DNA of 64,000 bases from Streptomyces platensis (GTDB taxonomy: Bacteria > Actinomycetota > Actinomycetes > Streptomycetales > Streptomycetaceae), in contig NZ_CP023691.1 of the NCBI RefSeq assembly GCF_008704855.1, forward strand, positions 310,001 through 374,000, in the 5' to 3' direction. Position numbers and translations under genes: made by a program. Positions within the stretch are counted from its first letter, which is position 1. The number at the start of each line of letters is the position of its first letter. Below the pieces are notes generated by a model. It was not told where the DNA came from. It saw only the letters and a list, made by a program, of their open reading frames with translations, and ran no database searches. This document shows positions 17,371-26,879 of this stretch, piece by piece.

Positions 17371-17388
17371 CTGGCAAACGGTCAAGAT
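17371..17388 (-). repeat. right copy of an inverted repeat flanking the methyltransferase gene
   Basis: CTGGCAAACGGTCAAGAT is the near-perfect inverse of the copy at 16138-16155. It lies a few bases before the truncated end of the IS5 transposase remnant. Confidence 0.5.
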
Positions 17389-17394
17389 TGCTTG

Positions 17395-17992
17395 TCAAAG
17401 GACAGTCGGCCGACACAGCCGGGGCACCCCGATCGCGTTCAGGACCAGCTCGAACTGCGGACTGTCACCGCGCTGCCCGGCGGTGATCAGCAGCGACAAC
17501 GGCTGCTGTCCCTGCTCACACGCCAGATGAATCTTCGTGGTGAACCCGCCTCGCGACCTGCCCAGTCCATGGTCTTCAGGTTCGGCGCTCACTTGGCCTG
17601 GCGGTTCCTTCTGCACAGCACCGCGCCGGCGGGCACCGGCAGCATGCTGGTGTGCCCGGCAGATGGTGGAGTCGACATTGGCCTCCCAGAAGATCAGCCC
17701 GGCCGCATCAGCCCTCGCCTGCAACAGCGTCAGCAGCCGGGCCCACACACCCCGACGCTGCCATCTCCGGAACAGTCCGTACACCGTCTGCCACGGTCCC
17801 GTACTCGAACGGCGGGTCCCGCCACGGAACTCCGGTCCGAACCCGCCACCGCCCACCGTCTACCAGCCGCCGACAGCCAGGCCACCTGCGACGTATGCCC
17901 ACCGCGGGCAGCAACGACTCCAGCACCGACCACTGCTCATCAGAAAGATCCCCTCGCCCCACATCTTGATCATCATCGTGCAGGGCGCACAC
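17395..17992 (-). pseudogene. IS5-family transposase remnant, truncated and frameshifted
   Basis: On the minus strand the N-terminal part is visible (RGDLSDEQWSVLESLLP, RTGVPWRDPPFEYG). In another frame comes the central part with the first catalytic Asp (NVDSTICRAHQHAAGARRRG, GRSRGGFTTKIHLACEQ) up to LVLNAIGVPR. The C-terminal half with the second Asp and the Glu is gone, cut at about 17390. Two frames are needed to join the parts. It cannot be functional. Confidence 0.8.
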
Positions 17993-18118
17993 AGGAATCC
18001 GATCCTAAAACACGGCCTAGCCGGGACACCCGAGCGGAGCGGCGGCGCTCCACCTCAAGACGACAACCGGCGGCGGGATCGAGCGATCCGTCGGCCATCT
18101 GTCGGGCCCCGCCGGCCA

Positions 18119-18859
18119 TCACCCACTTCGTGGCCTGGTATCAGCGGGTGTGGGCCGGACGCTGAGCAGCTCGGTCCGTAGCACGGGCGTGCCGTCGACA
18201 GGCGCCGGGTCCTGCGCAGTTGGTTCGATACCGCCAGCGGCGATCTTGTCGAGAGACTTCAGGCCGGCGGAACCGACCGTGCCGAACACCGTGTAGTTCG
18301 GTCGCAGCGCGGAGTCGCCGTAGACGACGAAGAATTGCGAACCGTTCGTGTTCGGCCCGGCGTTGGCCATCGCCAGCAAGCCGCGCCCGTAAAGGCGACG
18401 GGCGCCGGTCGGATCGCTCGGTGCCGGCGGCAGGTCCACCGGCAGCTCGTCCTTGTACTTGTACCCCGGCCCACCCTCGCCGGTACTGGTCGGGTCGCCA
18501 CACTGCAGGACCTTCAGCGTCGGATACGCCGTCAGCCGATGGCACACCGTACGGTCGTAGAACCGGTGCCGCGCCAGGTGTACGAAGCTCTGGACCGTGC
18601 ACGGCGCCTTCGCTCGGTCCAGACGCAGCGGGAGCGGGCCCTGGCTGGTCCGGACAGCCATACCGACCGTGCCGTGATTGGGGGTGTGCCGCGGATCGGG
18701 CGGCAGGGGAACCCGCCGCGCCGCCGGCTCATCCGGGGTCTGGGTGTACTGGCAAGGGCCGTGCGTGGTTCGCGGCGGGACATCGGAAGCAGAGGCAATG
18801 CCGCCCCCGGACACGACCAGTGCCGCCGCAGCCAATGCGGTCATGAGAGTTCGGCTCAT
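18119..18859 (-). CDS. secreted peptidyl-prolyl isomerase, cyclophilin type
   Basis: A 246-residue cyclophilin. Residues 1-25 form a signal peptide (MSRTLMTALAAAALVVSGGG, then an Ala-x-Ala cleavage region). The core has FVHLARHRFYDRTVCHRL, LKVLQCGDPTSTGEGGPGYKYKDEL, LLAMANAGPNTNGSQFFV and the final TVFGTV, all in order as in bacterial cyclophilins. These match the GDPTGTGxGGPGY and NGSQFFI signatures. ATG 18859 has GGAGG nine bases upstream. It would catalyse proline isomerisation in exported proteins. No operon partner is apparent. Confidence 0.9.
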   Translation of the reverse strand: MSRTLMTALAAAALVVSGGGIASASDVPPRTTHGPCQYTQTPDEPAARRVPLPPDPRHTPNHGTVGMAVRTSQGPLPLRLDRAKAPCTVQSFVHLARHRFYDRTVCHRLTAYPTLKVLQCGDPTSTGEGGPGYKYKDELPVDLPPAPSDPTGARRLYGRGLLAMANAGPNTNGSQFFVVYGDSALRPNYTVFGTVGSAGLKSLDKIAAGGIEPTAQDPAPVDGTPVLRTELLSVRPTPADTRPRSG

Positions 18860-19650
18860 CCTGCACACCCTCCAAAAGATCGCCAGATTTCGGAGCGGTC
18901 GCAGTCTAAAGCGCGGCCCGGCGGGCGAGAACCCGCCCGCCAGCCACATCCGCCTCCCAGCCATCGGCCTGCGGCCGCAGGCCACTTCGGATGCGGCACA
19001 GCGCCGACTGGCCGACCAGGGCGTCCACCGGTGCACGACGGATACTCCCCGAACCCGGTCGAGTGGCCTCCCCAGCCCATGCAGAGGCCCCCACCAATCG
19101 CTGCCGTGCGGACGAGGTGCTTTCACCGGGGTGCCGCTGTCGAGAAGGACGGTGCCGCTGCTGTCATCTGGCGTCACTCCGGGGGAAGGCGCCGCCGGTC
19201 GGCCAGCGTTCCGGCAGACCGAGAGCGGGGTGGACGGAGCGAATCGCGGGTTGGCGCTCGACCTGGATCTCGGTCAGTTGCGCGGTTGCCCAGGTTGTGC
19301 GGACAGGTCACCCTCAACCTCCACGACCACCTCGCGGCCTACGTCCCCAAGCACCCAGGTGCCTACCTGCGCTTTTCCTCCGACCGCTTCGGCCTCGAAG
19401 CCGGCGTCGACCGCCAGCTCGAAGACGCCCAAGACGCCCAGGTCCGACTGCACCGGGGCCCCTTCACCAAGATCTACCGGGAGAACGACACCTCGGCCTT
19501 CGAGAAGCGCAAGGTCATCAAGCCTGACGGCTCCATCGACTGGATCGTCCTGTGTCCCGAATTGGCGTCCCGGGCCCTTGGACGGCAGCATCTATGCGAG
19601 CGGCAGGGCGCTCTCCTCCTGCCCGTCGGACGTTCGCGCGAATCCGTCTG
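18860..19650. other. gap with an unidentified coding-like fragment
   Basis: There is no gene with a start and RBS. A plus-strand stretch at about 19300-19580 reads LHDHLAAYVPKHPGAYLRFS then FTKIYRENDTSAFEKRKV, ending in WIVLCPELASRALG. The unusual richness in Asp, Lys and Tyr suggests a real protein fragment, but I do not recognise it. It is convergent with the ABC-transporter fusion. Confidence 0.35.
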
Positions 19651-20970
19651 TCAGCCCTCCCGGATGAAGCCCTCCCGCACCAGCCAGTCCTTCGCTACCT
19701 CGTGCGGGTCCTCCCCGTCCACGTCCACCCGCGCGTTCAGCCGCTGGGCCTCCGCCCCCGTCAGTCGCTTGGTGATCGGGGCGAGGAGGTCGGCGATGGC
19801 GGGGTACTTCCTCATGGTGGCGCTGTTCATCTCGGGTGCCGCGTTGTAGTTGGGGAAGAAGTGCCGGTCGTCCTCCAGCACCTTCAGCTTGAGTTCGGGA
19901 ATGCGGCCGTCGGTGGTGGCCGCCACGCCGAGGGCGCAGGCCGAGCCCTCGGCGACCTGGGTGTAGACGACGCCGTCGTCCATCTTTTTGAAGTTCCCGC
20001 GCCGGAGGGCGAATCCGTACGTCTTCGCCACGCCCGGCAGGCCGTCCTCACGCACCGAGAACTCGCTTCCGCCGCAGATCGTGGCCGCGCCCGGGTCCTT
20101 CTTCGTCAGACGTGCCACGTCGGAGAGTGTGCGCAGCCGGTACTTCTGCGCATTCGCCTGGTTCGAGACCAGCGCGTAGGTGTTGTTGAGCGGGGCGGCA
20201 TGCAGCCAGGTGACGCCGTTGCGGCGGTCCTCCTCGCGTACGGCCTCCCACTGCTCGTACGGGTCGACGACCCGCTTGGTGTGACCGAGGTAGGTGATCC
20301 AGGCCGTGCCGGTGTACTCGTACATCCCGTCCGCCGCACCGGACTTGACCGCCTCGCGGGCACCGATCGAGCCCTGGATGTTCGTCCGGTCCAGGACTTC
20401 CGCGCCGGCCGCTTTGAAGACCAGCCCCATGATCTGGCCCAGGACGATCTGTTCGGTGAACTCCTTTGAGGTCACGGTCAGTTGGGCGCCATTCAGCGGT
20501 CGCCCCTTCCCGATGGAGCCGGGCTGCACCGAGTCGGCCATTGGGCTGCCGCTGGTCAGTCCGCAGCCGCTCAGCCCTGCGGCGGCGAGCAGCAGGGCGC
20601 CTGCGACGGCGGTCCGTACCACGATGGTGCGGCGGAGCCCCACGGGGTTGATGCCGGTGACGCCCTCGCCGCCGATGGTGCTCTGCCCCGAGGCCGGCTC
20701 GATCAGCCGGTTGATCATCTTGAGCGTGGTGCTCTTGCCGCAGTCCGAGGGCCCCACAAGGGTCACGGTTTCGCCGGCCGCTTCGTCCCGGGTCACGTCC
20801 TCCACGGCCGGGGCTTGGCTGTCCGGACAGCGCTTGGTGAGGTTGTCCGGCCGGATGCTCGCGCCGGCGGCGGCCGGCCGGTCGGGCCCGGCGGATCGGG
20901 CGGATCCTCCGGGGCCCACGGCGCCGGACGCCGGGGAGGTCGGTTCGACGATTTCGGCAGAGTCAGCCAC
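19651..20970 (-). pseudogene. glycine-betaine/choline ABC transporter: ATPase fragment fused in frame to substrate-binding lipoprotein
   Basis: The first about 115 residues are the N-terminal third of a ProV/OpuCA-type ATPase, with a Walker A (VGPSDCGKSTTLKMINRLIE) and GVTGINPVGLRR. The sequence then passes without a stop into an OpuCC-type binding protein. That part has a hydrophobic signal, a lipobox (LSGCGL) and the full QAC-type binding domain (LTVTSKEFTEQIVLGQIMG through KDWLVREGFIREG). The ATPase lacks its Q-loop, signature motif and Walker B, so it cannot hydrolyse ATP. The junction falls on LRR, likely shared by both parents. A GTG at the junction (GTG-Gly-Leu-Arg-Arg) could still start the lipoprotein, so the binding protein may be expressed. 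The start GTG overlaps the permease remnant. Confidence 0.8.
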
Positions 20971-21205
20971 GGATCCCCCGTGAGATGGTGAGCCGTCCGA
21001 TCAGCACGTACCCGGCGTCGAACGGCAGGGCTGGTATGACGATTCCGAGCGTCCCCGACAGTACTTCGTCGAGCGTGTTCGCACTGCCCGGGCTGGAGAT
21101 CCCGCGGAAGATCTGGTTGCCGAGCCCGGCCCCTGAGGCAAAGGCCGCGCTCGCCGCGATGCCCATCAGCATCTGGGTCGACACCCGTACACCGGTGAGG
21201 ATTGG
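20963..21205 (-). pseudogene. glycine-betaine/choline ABC permease, C-terminal remnant
   Basis: On the minus strand PPILTGVRVSTQMLMGIAAS followed by GLGNQIFRGI and LSGTLGIVIPAL is the last transmembrane portion of an OpuCB/ProW-type permease. About two thirds of the gene (the N-terminal side) is missing. Its TGA overlaps the GTG of the ATPase fragment by eight bases, the usual overlap of an intact operon, so the decay happened by internal deletions in an originally normal transporter operon. Confidence 0.75.
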
Positions 21206-21486
21206 CGGCCGGGCGAGGAGCGGTTCGCCCCTGAGCGGCTGGCCCTTGGTGGATACCGGGCGTATCCGATCCGGGCGCCGACTGCGGACGCGGGGAGTGC
21301 CGCCAGGGGCAGCGAAAAACCTGGTGTGCGGGGCCGACGGAACCGGGTAATGTCATTGCCATGTTCTTCCAGACGCCGATTTACGAGTGAGAGCGTGATG
21401 GGCCCCTGCTGACGTCCTTCGGCGTCGCCGCGCCCGTCCGCCACCGATGAATCCGTAGATCACTTCACATCATTCCGGGAGAACCC

Positions 21487-21696
21487 GTGAGCAAGAACAT
21501 CAACAACCCCGTGGGCATGGGCGGCGGCCAGCGCAAGAGGCTGTCCCGCGCCGAACGGCAGAACAACGGTCCGCACCGCAACCTCGACCGCCAGGGTGCC
21601 GCCGACCAGAAGGCGGAGCTGGTGCGCAAGATGCGCGAGAAGGCAGGCGCAGCCGAGGGCGCCGGGCAGACGGGCGACGACACCGCACAGAGCTGA
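21487..21696 (+). CDS. DUF6243 family small protein
   Basis: A 69-residue basic protein beginning MSKNINNPVGMGGGQRKRLS, with SRAERQNNGPHRNLDRQGAA in the middle. This matches a small conserved Streptomyces family (DUF6243) of unknown function. It is charged, without membrane segment or signal, and has an Ala/Gly-rich tail. The GTG start follows GGGAG. It stands alone between decayed transporter sequence and an empty region. It is intact and family-conserved, hence likely expressed. Confidence 0.8.
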   Translation: MSKNINNPVGMGGGQRKRLSRAERQNNGPHRNLDRQGAADQKAELVRKMREKAGAAEGAGQTGDDTAQS

Positions 21697-22615
21697 CGCA
21701 CCGCCGCCGCAGGCAGCACCGCACGGAGCAGGGTCCGGACCGCGACGCGCGGTCCGGGCCCTGCTGCCGTACCGGGCGCGGCCGGTCCCGCTCAGCTCGT
21801 GGCCGACCACCCGGGGCAGCCGCAGATTCAGCAGCCCCGTCACCGCCACCACGCGAGCTGCCCCAGCAGCGTCACCACCAGCGCGTTCGCCGTGCCCAGC
21901 CCGGAAGATCCGCGAGGTCGATGTGCGTATCCAGCGTACGAACTGAGAGGTCGATCTGCTGGACTGCGCAGTCCCGCTGACTGGGACGATGTGGCGCAGG
22001 TAGCAGCTTCGGAGGCGTGTACCCACCGAGGGCTGGCGGCTTTCCAGCCCACTCCCGGCGCGTGATGAGCGACGCGGGAGTTCGACTCCCCTCAGCAGTG
22101 CAGCTCAGCACCGCGTACAGGTAAAGGTGCACATTGCACAGCACCACGTGCAGATCCGAGGCGGCGAGGGTGGCTTCGGGCTTTTCTCACATCGCAGCAC
22201 CATGGAGAACGGCGATCTCCGGTGGATACTGTGGGCGATGTTGGTGACGCTCCAGCCATCCATCGCGAACGAGACTTCCGCGAAAGCCAGGTCGTTTGAG
22301 AACGCCGGCCACAGTCGGTCTCAAACGACCTGGCAACCGCGCTGGTCAGCAACCCACCACACGCAAGACGCCTCCGCAGGACGGCAGTTCGCGCCTGTAC
22401 CTCATTCGCGTGGAAACCCGAAGAACTGGAAGGTCACCGCCGCGCCGGGAACAGCCAGGCCGGTCGGCACGGTTGCATCGATCGAGGGACCGGCGCCGCA
22501 CGGGCGGGGAACACGGAGATCACAAGGTCGTCCGCCCCACCAGGATTCGGTCCCAGGATCGCGGTACACCCGCCGCGCACTCGAACAAGTCGTATTTCTG
22601 CAGGAGGACTGTTTC
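21697..22615. other. 919-bp region without an intact gene
   Basis: I see no gene with start, RBS and continuous coding bias. Short minus-strand hydrophobic stretches around 21800-21920 (VVAVTGLLNLRLPRVVGHEL, GTANALVVTLLGQLAWW) may be scraps of a membrane protein. A 16-bp perfect inverted repeat lies at 22286-22334, and the RBS AGGAGGA of the following deacetylase at 22601-22607. Confidence 0.5.
22286..22334. repeat. 16-bp perfect inverted repeat
   Basis: The arms are GCCAGGTCGTTTGAGA (22286-22301) and its exact inverse TCTCAAACGACCTGGC (22319-22334) around a 17-base spacer. There is no T-run, so it is not a typical terminator; a mobile-element end or recombination site is possible. Confidence 0.6.
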
Positions 22616-23449
22616 ATGACTGACCGGCCCTTGACCCTCATGGCAGTGCACGCCCACCCCGACGACGAGGCCACCGGAACCGGAGGGGTCCTCGCGCGGT
22701 ACGCGGCGGAGGGCATCCGTACGGTTCTCGTGACGTGTACCGACGGCGGTTGCGGTGACGGACCGGGGGGTGCCAAGCCGGGCGATCCCGGGCACGATCC
22801 GGCGGCCGTCGCCCTGATGCGCCGTCAAGAACTTCAGGCGAGCTGTGAAGCTCTGAAGATCAGCGATCTGGAAATGCTGGACTATGCCGATTCCGGGATG
22901 ATCGGCTGGCCGAGCAACGACGCCCCCGGATCCTTCTGGCAGACCCCCGTGGAGGAAGGCGCCGCCCGACTCGCGGAACTCATGCGGCACTACCGACCCG
23001 ATGTGGTCGTCACCTACGACGAGAACGGCTTCTACGGCCACCCCGACCACATCCAGGCCCACCGCATCACGATGGCGGCGCTGGAGATGACCGCGCTGAC
23101 ACCGAAGGTGTACTGGACGACGATGCCCCGCTCGACGATGCAGCGGTTCGGGGAGACCATGCGCGAGTTCCAGGAGGACATGCCGGAGCCGGATCCTGCC
23201 GAGGCCGCCGCGATAGCCGAGATCGGCCTCCCCGACGATGAGATCACCACGTGGGTGGACACCACCGCATTCAGCGGTCAGAAGTTCGACGCACTGGCCG
23301 CACACGCCAGTCAGGGCGAGAACATCTTCTTCCTCAAGATGGGCAAGGAGAGGTTCGGCGAGCTGATGGGCATGGAAACCTTCCTACGTGTCCAGGACCC
23401 CACCGGCACGGCCGTACCCGAGAACGATCTCTTCGCCGGACTGCGCTGA
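22616..23449 (+). CDS. PIG-L family N-acetylglucosaminyl deacetylase
   Basis: A 277-residue zinc deacetylase of the LmbE/PIG-L family. The zinc and catalytic motif is [20 protein letters not shown] at the start. The second motif is [15 protein letters not shown] near residue 140, and [13 protein letters not shown] places the third ligand. In actinomycetes this family includes MshB and Mca of mycothiol metabolism and many antibiotic-tailoring deacetylases. Nothing nearby fixes the role. The ATG is preceded by AGGAGGA. It is an intact gene inside a decayed neighbourhood. Confidence 0.88.
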   Translation: MTDRPLTLMAVHAHPDDEATGTGGVLARYAAEGIRTVLVTCTDGGCGDGPGGAKPGDPGHDPAAVALMRRQELQASCEALKISDLEMLDYADSGMIGWPSNDAPGSFWQTPVEEGAARLAELMRHYRPDVVVTYDENGFYGHPDHIQAHRITMAALEMTALTPKVYWTTMPRSTMQRFGETMREFQEDMPEPDPAEAAAIAEIGLPDDEITTWVDTTAFSGQKFDALAAHASQGENIFFLKMGKERFGELMGMETFLRVQDPTGTAVPENDLFAGLR

Positions 23450-23531
23450 TCCGCCCGTCCGAGCGAGGCCCGGCCCTGAGTCAGCAGAGGAGGCCCCGTC
23501 TCTCCATTCGGTGGGGCGGGGCAAGGGGAAG

Positions 23532-23890
23532 TTAGCAGGGCGTCAGGCGCGGTTCCATCAGGGTGCGGCCGGTCAGGGCATATCTCCATGGCCTTGGCCT
23601 TGGCCTTGCCGACGGCGCGGGGCAGGCGCTGGGAGCCGCCGATGCCCGGGACGACTCCCGGTTTGATCTCCGGCTGTCCGAACACGGCGGTGTCGGCGGC
23701 CAGCAGGATGTCGCAGAGCATGGCGAGTTCGCAGCCACCGCCGAGGGCGAGGCCGGAGACGGCCGCGATGGTGGGGGTGCGCAGTTGTCCCAGCCGGTCC
23801 CAGGCGGCGAACCAGTCGGTGAGATACATGTCGAGGTAGCCCTGTGGGGCCATCTCCTTGATGCCGGCTCCGGCCGGGTTCGATCCGGCC
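23532..23890 (-). pseudogene. enoyl-CoA hydratase/isomerase remnant
   Basis: The minus strand encodes the middle of a crotonase: [17 protein letters not shown], then [19 protein letters not shown] (oxyanion-hole segment) and [20 protein letters not shown]. It runs to AKAKAMEI, after which a one-base slip puts LTGRTL in another frame shortly before a stop. The first about 60 residues and the C-terminal 80 are absent. It cannot make an active enzyme. Confidence 0.82.
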
Positions 23891-24046
23891 CCGGCGGCTT
23901 CTTCACCGCCCTGCGCCACATCGACGTGCTCAGCAACCTCGCCTGGCTCGGTAGCCCGATCAAGCGAAGCGCGGGCCACGTTGGTGGCCACCAACGTGAG
24001 ATCGATCAAGGAATCACGCAACGCGCGAGGTGTCGCTGCGTGCCCG

Positions 24047-24226
24047 TCAGGCGTCGAAACGGCCGCGCGCACGCTCGATGTGACCGAGGTGCTGGTGGGT
24101 CCAGCCGCATATGGCGTCGACCGCGGTGCGCAGGGCCCGGCCCGGCTCGGTGAGGGTGTACTCGACTCGCGGCGGCACGGTGGGGTGCACCTTCCGGTCG
24201 ACCAGGCCATTGCGCTCCAGCGAGCA
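24047..24226 (-). pseudogene. HxlR family regulator, C-terminal remnant
   Basis: The residues [20 protein letters not shown] and [20 protein letters not shown], then [12 protein letters not shown], are the winged part and C-terminal helix of an HxlR-type regulator. The recognition-helix half is missing. The cut falls directly at the start codon of ridA on the other strand, so the regulator's N-terminus and the original divergent promoter appear to have been deleted together. Confidence 0.78.
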
Positions 24227-24228
24227 CC

Positions 24229-24630
24229 GTGGCCACCATTGATGTCTTCCACTACAACGTGCCGGCCGAGAGCGACTTCGGCTACTCACAGGCGATCAAG
24301 TCCGGCGAGCTGATCCACGTCTCCGGACAGCTCTCGTTCGATGAGGCAGGCGAGTTCCTCTACGCGGACGACTTCGCCGCCCAGCTCAAGCAGACCTACG
24401 CCAACATGGACAAGGTCCTGGACCACTACGGCGCCACCCGGAACCAGGTCGTCTCGCAGACCCTGTACGTGGTGAACCTGCGACAGAATGCCGCGGCGAC
24501 GGCGGAGGGCAACCTGGGGTACTTCGGCGACCACCGCCCGGCCAGCACGGTCTTGGGCATCACTGAACTGACCTTGCCCGGCCAGGTCATCGAAATCAGC
24601 TTCGTCATCGACACGAAACTGCCCGCTTGA
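24229..24630 (+). CDS. RidA family protein
   Basis: A 133-residue YjgF/YER057c/UK114 protein, full length for the family. Visible features are [20 protein letters not shown], the central [18 protein letters not shown] helix and VVSQTLYVV. RidA proteins act as trimers that hydrolyse reactive enamine/imine intermediates; the usual C-terminal Arg and Glu of the active site are replaced or shifted here ([12 protein letters not shown] keeps the Glu), so imine hydrolysis is not certain. The GTG start has no RBS, because the sequence directly upstream is the truncated HxlR gene. Expression may depend on a chance promoter. Confidence 0.82.
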   Translation: MATIDVFHYNVPAESDFGYSQAIKSGELIHVSGQLSFDEAGEFLYADDFAAQLKQTYANMDKVLDHYGATRNQVVSQTLYVVNLRQNAAATAEGNLGYFGDHRPASTVLGITELTLPGQVIEISFVIDTKLPA

Positions 24631-24785
24631 GGTCTCCTCCTCGCACGTCCCACAGCCCTCTGGGAGATCCGTTCGTGGAACAGCCACAGTGGCCGTTCCA
24701 CGAACGCTCCCATAACCCTCGCTTTTCCGGCGCGGTGTGATCTGCCCCTTCAAGATCAGGCGGGATACGGCCTCGGGAGCGACGC

Positions 24786-24998
24786 GGCTACGCCGCGGAA
24801 GGCTCCTGGGCCCTGATCCACTAGGGGTTCACGGACCTGGAGGCCGAGCGGGTCACGGCGAACACGATGGCTGTCAACACTCGTTCCCGTCGTGTCATGG
24901 AGAAGTCGGGCCTGTCCTTCGTCCGGAACTTCACCGGGGACTGGCCGGAGGCGATAGAGGGCTCCGAGCACGGTGAAGTCGAGTACGAACGTGGTGGC
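24786..24998 (+). pseudogene. GNAT N-acetyltransferase, C-terminal remnant
   Basis: The reading GYAAEGSWALIH-stop-GFTDLEAERVTANTMAVN, then SRRVMEKSGLSFVRNFTGDW and GSEHGEVEYE, is the C-terminal half of a RimJ/RimL-type acetyltransferase. TAG at 24822-24824 interrupts it and the acetyl-CoA-binding first half is missing. Confidence 0.78.
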
Positions 24999-25013
24999 TG
25001 GCTGACGTGCGTT

Positions 25014-26021
25014 TCAGGCATTGCGCACATAGGCGGTCGGAGCTTGGCCGTTCTGCGCCTGCTGCGCCCGTTCAGCCATCATTCTCGCCAATACTTCCAG
25101 CCGTGATGTGGAGAAGGCCTGGTCGTCAGTGTCATCGCCATGGATAGTCACGAGAACGGTGCCGACACGCAGAGCCAGGTAGGCGCCGCCGGAGTACATA
25201 CTGCTGGCGGGATTTGTTACGGCCCAGAGTTCATCCCCGATTTTCGGCATCGAGATAATGATGCCCTTTTTCTCTGCCTGGCCGTCCGGGTCATTCGACT
25301 TCTTCATGGCGCGGAGGAAGTCGCTGGCTTTGCCCGCGTCCGTGAAACCGGCGGCAACAATGGACATCTCGGCCTCCGGATCCCCCATCAGGTAGCCGAC
25401 GGCCTCGGCCGTGACCAGCCCTGGAGCCTTCCTTCCCATCACGTGCTCGGGCGGCTTGGGCCGTGTCCACTTTGCCGGCAGGCTTCCGGGGCCGGGGATT
25501 ACCTGACGCAGCTCTGCGGCGCTCAGCGCCGTCACCGCTCCTTCCTCGCCGGGGTCGCCCCCGGTGACCAGCCGTGCCCCACCGTAGACTCCCAAGATAA
25601 CCAGGGCGAGAAAGACCAAGGCGGCACCGACCAGGGACAGACGGACATTGCGTGTGTTGTGGAACGTCACCGGCCCGAGGGCGATTGTCTGGTTACCCCG
25701 CATCGTTGTGCCGTCAATCGTGATGCTGCCAGAGGCCGAGCGCGAGGAGGCGGCAGGCGAGGGCTCTTCCAAGGCGGCGGAGATCTTCCGGGCGAACTCC
25801 GGGTCGGCCTCCAATTCAGCTCGCAGCACGGATCTGAGTGAGGCAGCCGCCTCCGGGCTTCCGGGCTGTTCATCGACTGCCTGTACTGCCGAACGGCCAC
25901 GTTCATCTGTCGCGAAACGCTCACGCACAATGTCTGATACTGCTTGCCCCACCCCGGTACCCACCGAAGTCAGAGCCCCGCCAGCCATCTGCGCGAAGAT
26001 CTGAACCACTGTCTCAACCAT
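25014..26021 (-). CDS. uncharacterised single-pass membrane protein
   Basis: A 335-residue protein. Residues 1-95 are helical and Gly/Ala-rich (MVETVVQIFAQMAGGALTSV, DIVRERFATDERG), followed by a Ser-rich linker and a beta-like strand (ITIDGTTMRGNQTIALGPV). A single transmembrane helix (SLVGAALVFLALVILGVYGG) comes next, and then an extracellular domain of about 190 residues. This layout occurs in uncharacterised Streptomyces proteins; I do not know a function. ATG 26021 follows GGGGGTG. The open frame continues upstream only over XRE-regulator debris in another frame. Confidence 0.65.
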   Translation of the reverse strand: MVETVVQIFAQMAGGALTSVGTGVGQAVSDIVRERFATDERGRSAVQAVDEQPGSPEAAASLRSVLRAELEADPEFARKISAALEEPSPAASSRSASGSITIDGTTMRGNQTIALGPVTFHNTRNVRLSLVGAALVFLALVILGVYGGARLVTGGDPGEEGAVTALSAAELRQVIPGPGSLPAKWTRPKPPEHVMGRKAPGLVTAEAVGYLMGDPEAEMSIVAAGFTDAGKASDFLRAMKKSNDPDGQAEKKGIIISMPKIGDELWAVTNPASSMYSGGAYLALRVGTVLVTIHGDDTDDQAFSTSRLEVLARMMAERAQQAQNGQAPTAYVRNA

Positions 26022-26074
26022 CAGCACCCCCAACTGTGTTGGCAACAAAGCCCATTGTTGCCGCAGGAGGGCCG

Positions 26075-26190
26075 CCCTGGTGCCAAGTCGACGCCCATGC
26101 CCGCCAGTTGCGCGATCTCTTCGCGGCGCAGTCCTGGCACTCGCCGAGAGCCGCCGTCGTCGGACAGGCCCGCCTGGCATCGCGGAGTAG
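26075..26190 (-). pseudogene. XRE-family HTH regulator remnant
   Basis: On the minus strand SDDGGSRRVPGLRREEIAQL followed by AGMGVD matches the N-terminal helix-turn-helix of the large Streptomyces XRE regulator family (RRVPGLRREEVAxLAGVSVDYY). After GVD the sequence diverges and the remainder of the protein is absent. Confidence 0.65.
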
Positions 26191-26372
26191 CCGTCCACGT
26201 AGTGGCTGATCTGCGACAGCACCTCGGCAGCCGACCGGCAGCCCTGGTTGAGGTCGTCCACGAGCCGAGCGATCAGCGGCTGCAGCCCGCATCCTGCTGG
26301 CCCCCAGCCCCCACCGCGAACGGCTCGGATTCCTCCGGCACGCGCCACAAGACCTCAGCGGGATCGTGACTG

Positions 26373-26681
26373 TTGAGGTCTACAGAGCGCGGCCGACGGC
26401 CCATTTCGCAGACGTTCAGGCTGTCTACGGACCCACTGCTCATCGACAAGGTCCGTGACGTCGTGGGCCTTTACCTCGATCCGCCGGAGAAGGCGCTGGT
26501 GCTCTGCGTGGACGAGAAGTCGCAGATTCAGGCCCTCGACCGGTCCCAGCCGGTATTGCCGATGATGCCCGGCGTTCCCAAGCGCCGCGGCCACGACTAT
26601 GTCCGGGCCGGCACCACCACCCTGTTCGCAGCCCTGGAAGTCGCCGCCTACCGCCGACGAATCTCCGACTCAAGTCACTAG
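26373..26681 (+). pseudogene. IS630-type transposase fragment
   Basis: The stretch [40 protein letters not shown] and [18 protein letters not shown] is the start of the IS630-family DDE domain with its first catalytic Asp (CVDEKSQ). Both N-terminal DNA-binding and C-terminal catalytic parts are lacking. Confidence 0.82.
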
Positions 26682-26879
26682 GGGCACGCGCCGTCAGGGA
26701 GGCGGTGAGCAGTCAGCTGTAGATGTACAGCCGCCACGTGCCGTCGGTCCGCCGCACGCACTGCCACTGCTGGCCGGTTTTCTCCCCGGCCGCCTGGCAG
26801 GCCCAGCGCGTGGGGTAGGGGACGGGGTCCCAGCCCGTTGCCGTGCTGGATGACGTTGCGGTCCGGGAGTGCGCGGGTG

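Noticed and set aside
18335..19849. 504-codon plus-strand frame
   Set aside because: Its first third is antisense to the cyclophilin and its end antisense to the binding-protein gene; only the short 19300-19580 part looks protein-like.
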